DNA of 37,903 nt. Source: Hyphomicrobium sp. (GTDB lineage Bacteria; Pseudomonadota; Alphaproteobacteria; Rhizobiales; Hyphomicrobiaceae). This document shows positions 34,838 through 37,903 of this stretch, in pieces; position 1 is the stretch's first letter; the number at the start of each line of letters is the position of its first letter. Under the pieces are notes generated by a model that did no database searches, had not been told where the DNA came from, and saw only the letters and a program-made list of their open reading frames with translations. The stretch covers positions 1 through 37,903 of the forward strand of contig JAKFUV010000011.1 of NCBI GenBank assembly GCA_021732485.1, read 5' to 3'. Position numbers and translations under genes: made by a program.

Positions 34838-35517
34838 CGATAAGAGACGCCGACAATGCGCCGGCCGACGAGCGCGCGCATGCTGGCGAGATCGCGCCCG
34901 TCATCGATATCGCCGTGGACGCGCGTCTCCAAAACATTGAGGCCCCGCAGATTGCGCTTGGTGTCGGCCAATGCGTGCGGCGTCGACCAGCGGACCTGAG
35001 CGAAGGCTTGAGCCAATCTCGGTCGGCGGCGCATGCCAACCAGCCAGTATCCGCCATCGTGCGACGGCCCGAACACAGCGTCGCAGCCGCGCAACATGCG
35101 AAACGCTTCGGCAATATCATCCGGCACGATCGCCGGACTATCTGAGCCGATCACCACTACCGGCCCTGGCGCGGCCATTTCAAACGCGCGATGCAGCCGG
35201 GCACCGAGATCGCCTCGGCCCTGCGCCATCCGCGCGCCATTTGATGGCAGCATTCGGCTGGAGAGGGCCAAATCCGGGCTGACCGCGAGCACCGTCGCCC
35301 AGCGAGGATCTCGACTGAGCCTGTTGATGAGACACGACATCATGGCGCGGTACGCAGCCGTTGCAGCCGCCGCGCCGATATCGGCGGCAAGCCGTGTTTT
35401 GACATGGCCCGCGCGCGGTTCCTTGACCATGATGACGAGGCGAGGCGCGAATGCGCGTTGGCCGGAGCGTGAAGGGCCGGATTTAGGCAATCGGCACGAA
35501 GGCGTAACCGTCGCCAT
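34834..35517 (-). CDS. TIGR04282-family transferase (DUF2064, rSAM/arsenosugar-associated)
   Basis: A protein of the nucleotide-diphospho-sugar-transferase-like group TIGR04282. The hallmark PRLVIMVKEPRAGHVKTRLAADIG (shown in part) begins about 15-20 residues into the chain, with the GSDSPAIVPDDIAEAF acidic substrate loop and PSHDGGYWLVGMRR further on. Family names such as rSAM/selenodomain-associated or arsenosugar biosynthesis come from other genomic contexts. The start is uncertain: ATG at 35517 overlaps the upstream hydrolase gene by about 35 bases, a TTG at 35490 would give only an 8-base overlap, and 35550 is also open. It is the third gene of the right-end operon. Confidence 0.82.
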   Translation of the reverse strand: MATVTPSCRLPKSGPSRSGQRAFAPRLVIMVKEPRAGHVKTRLAADIGAAAATAAYRAMMSCLINRLSRDPRWATVLAVSPDLALSSRMLPSNGARMAQGRGDLGARLHRAFEMAAPGPVVVIGSDSPAIVPDDIAEAFRMLRGCDAVFGPSHDGGYWLVGMRRRPRLAQAFAQVRWSTPHALADTKRNLRGLNVLETRVHGDIDDGRDLASMRALVGRRIVGVSYR

Positions 35518-36445
35518 CCTTTTCGATCCGACCGGCACCCGGAACGCCATAATGGTACCCCGTCATGATGGCCTTCTCCGTAATAACGCGATCGAACAAC
35601 CGGCGCCGGGTCGCTTCGGCTGCTGCTGCGTCGCCGTCGAACGTGGCGTGCCAATCCGGGTGGCGGGCGAAGATCGCTGGAATGTTGGTGACATCCGCCA
35701 GAACGAACAATTGCGCGTCACCCGATGCCACATGAAACGTGGTGTGGCCGGGCGTGTGGCCGTACGATGGTATGGCGCGAATGCCCGGCAACGCCTCGAC
35801 CGCACCATCGATCTGGCGCAGGTTTTTCCACGTCGGCAGCGTCGCCTGCACGCGCTTTGCGATGGGGTGGAAGGCTTCGGGCAACTTCGTGAAAATAGCG
35901 TCGTCCGTCCACCATTTGTATTCCGCTGCCGGCACGATGATTTCGGCGTTCGGATAGACTTGCGCATTGGTTCCCTTTTCCATCAAACCGAAGATGTGGT
36001 CGGGATGAAAGTGGGTAACGATAATCGTCGAAATGGTTTTCGCATCGATTCCCGCCGCCGCCATGTTGGCCGCAAGTTTACCGGCCTTCGGCGAAAGCTG
36101 TCCGCCGGTGCCGGAATCGAACATCACCGTTTTGCCGCCGATGGTCACAAACGTAACGGTGAACGGAATGGTGATTTTATCATCCGGCAAACCAGCAGTA
36201 CGCAACGCCGTCTTCGTCTGGTCGACACTCGCATTTTTGATGAACGCTGGATCATGATCCCGTTCCCATATCCCGTCGAATACGGTCGTGACGTCGATGT
36301 CGCCGACCTTGAATCTGTGGAAGCCTTTTGCTGCCGCTTGTTCAGCAGCAGCCGATGCCATCCACGACAGCCGGCCCGATAAGCCGAAGGCAGCCGCGGC
36401 CGCTGCGGCTGAAATCACAAAATCCCGTCGTGAAAAACTGTGCAT
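35483..36445 (-). CDS. Tat-exported metallo-beta-lactamase-fold hydrolase
   Basis: A 320-residue MBL-fold enzyme carrying a twin-arginine signal: HSFSRRDFV (residues 2-10) followed by an Ala-rich hydrophobic core and a cleavage region near ASAAAEQ (30-36). The folded enzyme should be exported to the periplasm. The zinc motif is VTHFHPDH (143-150), followed by further histidines (HTPGHTTFH). The N-terminal FKVGDIDVTTVFDGI resembles methyl-parathion-hydrolase/lactonase-type members, which cleave lactones or phosphotriesters; the substrate here is unknown. AGGAG lies seven bases before the ATG at 36445; the upstream extension to 36580 is not supported. It sits between two transferase genes, with short gaps or overlaps. 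Confidence 0.9.
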   Translation of the reverse strand: MHSFSRRDFVISAAAAAAAFGLSGRLSWMASAAAEQAAAKGFHRFKVGDIDVTTVFDGIWERDHDPAFIKNASVDQTKTALRTAGLPDDKITIPFTVTFVTIGGKTVMFDSGTGGQLSPKAGKLAANMAAAGIDAKTISTIIVTHFHPDHIFGLMEKGTNAQVYPNAEIIVPAAEYKWWTDDAIFTKLPEAFHPIAKRVQATLPTWKNLRQIDGAVEALPGIRAIPSYGHTPGHTTFHVASGDAQLFVLADVTNIPAIFARHPDWHATFDGDAAAAEATRRRLFDRVITEKAIMTGYHYGVPGAGRIEKDGDGYAFVPIA

Positions 36446-36507
36446 GGCATGCTCCTGCAAAAATTGACGGTCGGCGGGCGCTGCGCCTTGGCGCTCAGTG
36501 TCGGGTT

Positions 36508-37260
36508 TCAGGCGCTCGCCCGGCCATAAATGCGCACGATCTTGGCAGCCGGGAGACCGGCTCCGTAAAGCGCCAGACACATTTGGTTGCGCAGCGCGCG
36601 GCGTATGTATCCATCACGTTTGTAACGTTCCGCTGACGTGACAGCCATGCTGTTGAAAAATTTGATGCGCTTGCGACCGAGGCGACGCATCAGATCAACG
36701 TCTTCCATGATCGGCAAATCTTTATATCCGCCGACGTCATCGAACAGCCGCCGCGAAATCAACAAGCCCTGATCGCCATAGGGCAAGGCCAGCAGCGCGC
36801 ACCTAGCGCGTACAGCCGTCTCCAACAGGCGTGGCTTCAAACCGGTATCGTTCAAACGAAATCGAAATACGCCGGCGGCCTCGGGTGCTTCGTGCTGATC
36901 GACAAGCCGCATCAGTCGCACTGCCTCGGCTTCCCAACCATCTTGAAGCACCGTGTCGGCGTGCAGAAACAGCAGCCACGGAAACCGAGCGTCGGCGGCG
37001 CCGCGCATCAATTGGCGACCACGGCCAGCCGGTGCGTCGAAGATGGTCGCGCCGGACATGTCAGCAATTTCGCGCGTCCGATCGCTCGAACCGCCATCGA
37101 CGACGATGACTTCGCGGATGAGCCCATCGATGGCGGCCGGCACCAAGCCGGTAAGCGCCGCTGCAAGCGTGCGCTCGGCATTCAGGGTTGGAATGATGAC
37201 CGAAATCATAGGCCATTCGTGCCATTTCGCCGTGCCGCTCACAAGGTGACGAAACGGCAT
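36508..37260 (-). CDS. TIGR04283-family glycosyltransferase (rSAM/arsenosugar-associated transferase 2)
   Basis: A GT-A family 2 glycosyltransferase of the TIGR04283 type. It has SVIIPTLNAERTL, EVIVVDGGSSDRT, the donor-binding LLFLHADTVLQDGW, and a C-terminal membrane-proximal helix. Members transfer a sugar or similar group in poorly defined pathways; the arsenosugar label in databases derives from some contexts. The start at 37260 has GAGGT seven bases upstream; an internal ATG at 37209 is also possible. It leads the operon transferase-hydrolase-transferase and is divergent from the radical SAM gene across a short promoter region. Confidence 0.86.
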   Translation of the reverse strand: MPFRHLVSGTAKWHEWPMISVIIPTLNAERTLAAALTGLVPAAIDGLIREVIVVDGGSSDRTREIADMSGATIFDAPAGRGRQLMRGAADARFPWLLFLHADTVLQDGWEAEAVRLMRLVDQHEAPEAAGVFRFRLNDTGLKPRLLETAVRARCALLALPYGDQGLLISRRLFDDVGGYKDLPIMEDVDLMRRLGRKRIKFFNSMAVTSAERYKRDGYIRRALRNQMCLALYGAGLPAAKIVRIYGRASA

Positions 37261-37315
37261 GGCAGAACCTCGGCGGGCTCCCTTGCGAACATCTCGACTT
37301 GACGTCGCGCGCAAT

Positions 37316-37343
37316 TTGTTCTATTTTTGTTCCTGTTTAGAAT
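37316..37343 (+). promoter_or_regulatory. SOS-type promoter with LexA box before the radical SAM gene
   Basis: TTGTTC (37316-37321) and TAGAAT (37338-37343) form a -35/-10 pair with a 16-base spacer. Overlapping the -35 and spacer is GTTC-N7-GTTC (37318-37321 and 37329-37332, spacer TATTTTT), the LexA recognition pattern of alphaproteobacteria. A GCGGTT/AACCGC hairpin follows at 37345-37359. The radical SAM ATG is 30 bases after the -10. Confidence 0.8.
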
Positions 37344-37373
37344 TGCGGTTGCGAACCGCGCCAGGACCGACCG

Positions 37374-37903
37374 ATGAACCGTCAAACGCTGCATCCCCCA
37401 GCGCACGTCGTCATTGCTGATTTGCGGCGCGGTCGCGGCGCGCGGACCAACACGTCTGGCCGATTCGAAGCGGCGACGAGCGACGCGTTTGATGATGGCT
37501 GGGACAGCCTTGGCGACCTCGATGCGTTCAAAACCGAGGTTCGCGAAGATGCGGCGCGCTCGATCATCACGCGCAACGACAGCCCCGATATTTCGTTCGA
37601 TCGCTCGATCAATCCCTATCGCGGGTGCGAGCATGGTTGCGTTTATTGCTATGCGCGCCCGTCGCATACTTATCTCGGCCACTCGGCGGGCTTGGATTTC
37701 GAAACCAAGCTCTACGCCAAGTCGAATGCCGCAGCTTTACTGGAGCGCGAACTTGCATCACTTCAGTATCAGCCGCAAACGATCGCGCTTGGAGCTAATA
37801 CGGACCCCTATCAGCCGATCGAGCGCGATCGGCGCATCACACGCAGTATTCTGCAAGTTTTGTCCGATGCCCGTCACCCGGTCGGCATCGTCACCAAATC
37901 AGC
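37374..37903 (+). CDS. PA0069-family radical SAM protein (COG1533/SplB-like), truncated by the window edge
   Basis: The first 176 residues of a radical SAM enzyme are visible. The cluster motif is CEHGCVYC (C85, C89, C92), i.e. C-x3-C-x2-C, preceded by SINPYRGC and followed by YARPSHTYLG, which together identify the PA0069/Rv2578c-like family that COG1533 groups with spore photoproduct lyase. The N-terminus (about 60 residues) is polar and Arg-rich. AGGA precedes the ATG at 37374. The upstream region carries an exact LexA-type box, so the gene is probably DNA-damage inducible. Its substrate is unknown; a DNA-repair role is suggested by the family label and the promoter, not shown. Confidence 0.9.
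   Translation, partial: MNRQTLHPPAHVVIADLRRGRGARTNTSGRFEAATSDAFDDGWDSLGDLDAFKTEVREDAARSIITRNDSPDISFDRSINPYRGCEHGCVYCYARPSHTYLGHSAGLDFETKLYAKSNAAALLERELASLQYQPQTIALGANTDPYQPIERDRRITRSILQVLSDARHPVGIVTKS

Noticed and set aside
35033..36382. 449-codon plus-strand frame spanning the transferase and hydrolase genes
   Set aside because: Antisense to two identified genes; low-complexity basic translation.

Overview
The window looks like chromosomal housekeeping DNA of an alphaproteobacterium, most likely of the Hyphomicrobiales (Rhizobiales). The evidence is the high G+C content, an HdaA-type DnaA regulator, the gene order purN/purM - DUF2066 - CDP-alcohol phosphatidyltransferase - AI-2E/PerM permease - hdaA - ppk - ppx, split glycyl-tRNA synthetase genes, and a LexA-like box of the alphaproteobacterial GTTC-N7-GTTC type. 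No rRNA, tRNA, insertion sequence, prophage or CRISPR array was seen.

Layout. Positions 1-8421, all on the minus strand, hold a truncated J-domain protein, ppx, ppk, hdaA, a PerM-like permease, a phosphatidyltransferase and an exported DUF2066 protein. Divergently, 8636-11002 carries purM, a DHFR-like reductase and purN. Then come a solitary cytochrome P450 (11274-12635), a 63-residue unknown protein and a DctA-type dicarboxylate symporter. The symporter converges on ndk across a strong terminator. From 15704 to 19451 there is a GYF_2-domain membrane protein, a DUF3147 protein and a YheS-like ABC-F ATPase. They are followed by about 700 bases with little coding content but a strong potential RNA fold. 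Positions 20156-23773 (minus) are glyQ - small proline-rich membrane protein - glyS. A dodecin gene with an in-frame stop follows, then a small membrane protein, an S49 peptidase, a TrmN6-like methyltransferase and a DUF2007 protein. Next are a long-chain polyprenyl diphosphate synthase, ispE, a TPR protein, ETF-ubiquinone oxidoreductase, a family-4-like uracil-DNA glycosylase, a GyrI-like protein and a MoaB/Mog protein. The right end has a minus-strand operon of two TIGR04283/TIGR04282-type transferases flanking a Tat-exported metallo-beta-lactamase-fold hydrolase. Divergent from it is a radical SAM gene that runs off the window.

How the genes fit together. Polyphosphate turnover (ppk/ppx), purine synthesis (purM/purN), nucleotide balancing (ndk), isoprenoid and quinone supply (ispE plus polyprenyl synthase), quinone-linked electron entry (ETF-QO) and DNA repair (UDG, SOS-type radical SAM) are ordinary core functions. 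I see no clearly new multi-gene system. The most useful leads are the textbook SOS promoter in front of the radical SAM gene, the terminator-like hairpin 15 nt before the ispE start, the nonsense-disrupted dodecin gene, the folded non-coding stretch at 19530-19610, the DHFR-like gene wedged between purM and purN, and the transferase/hydrolase operon at the right end.
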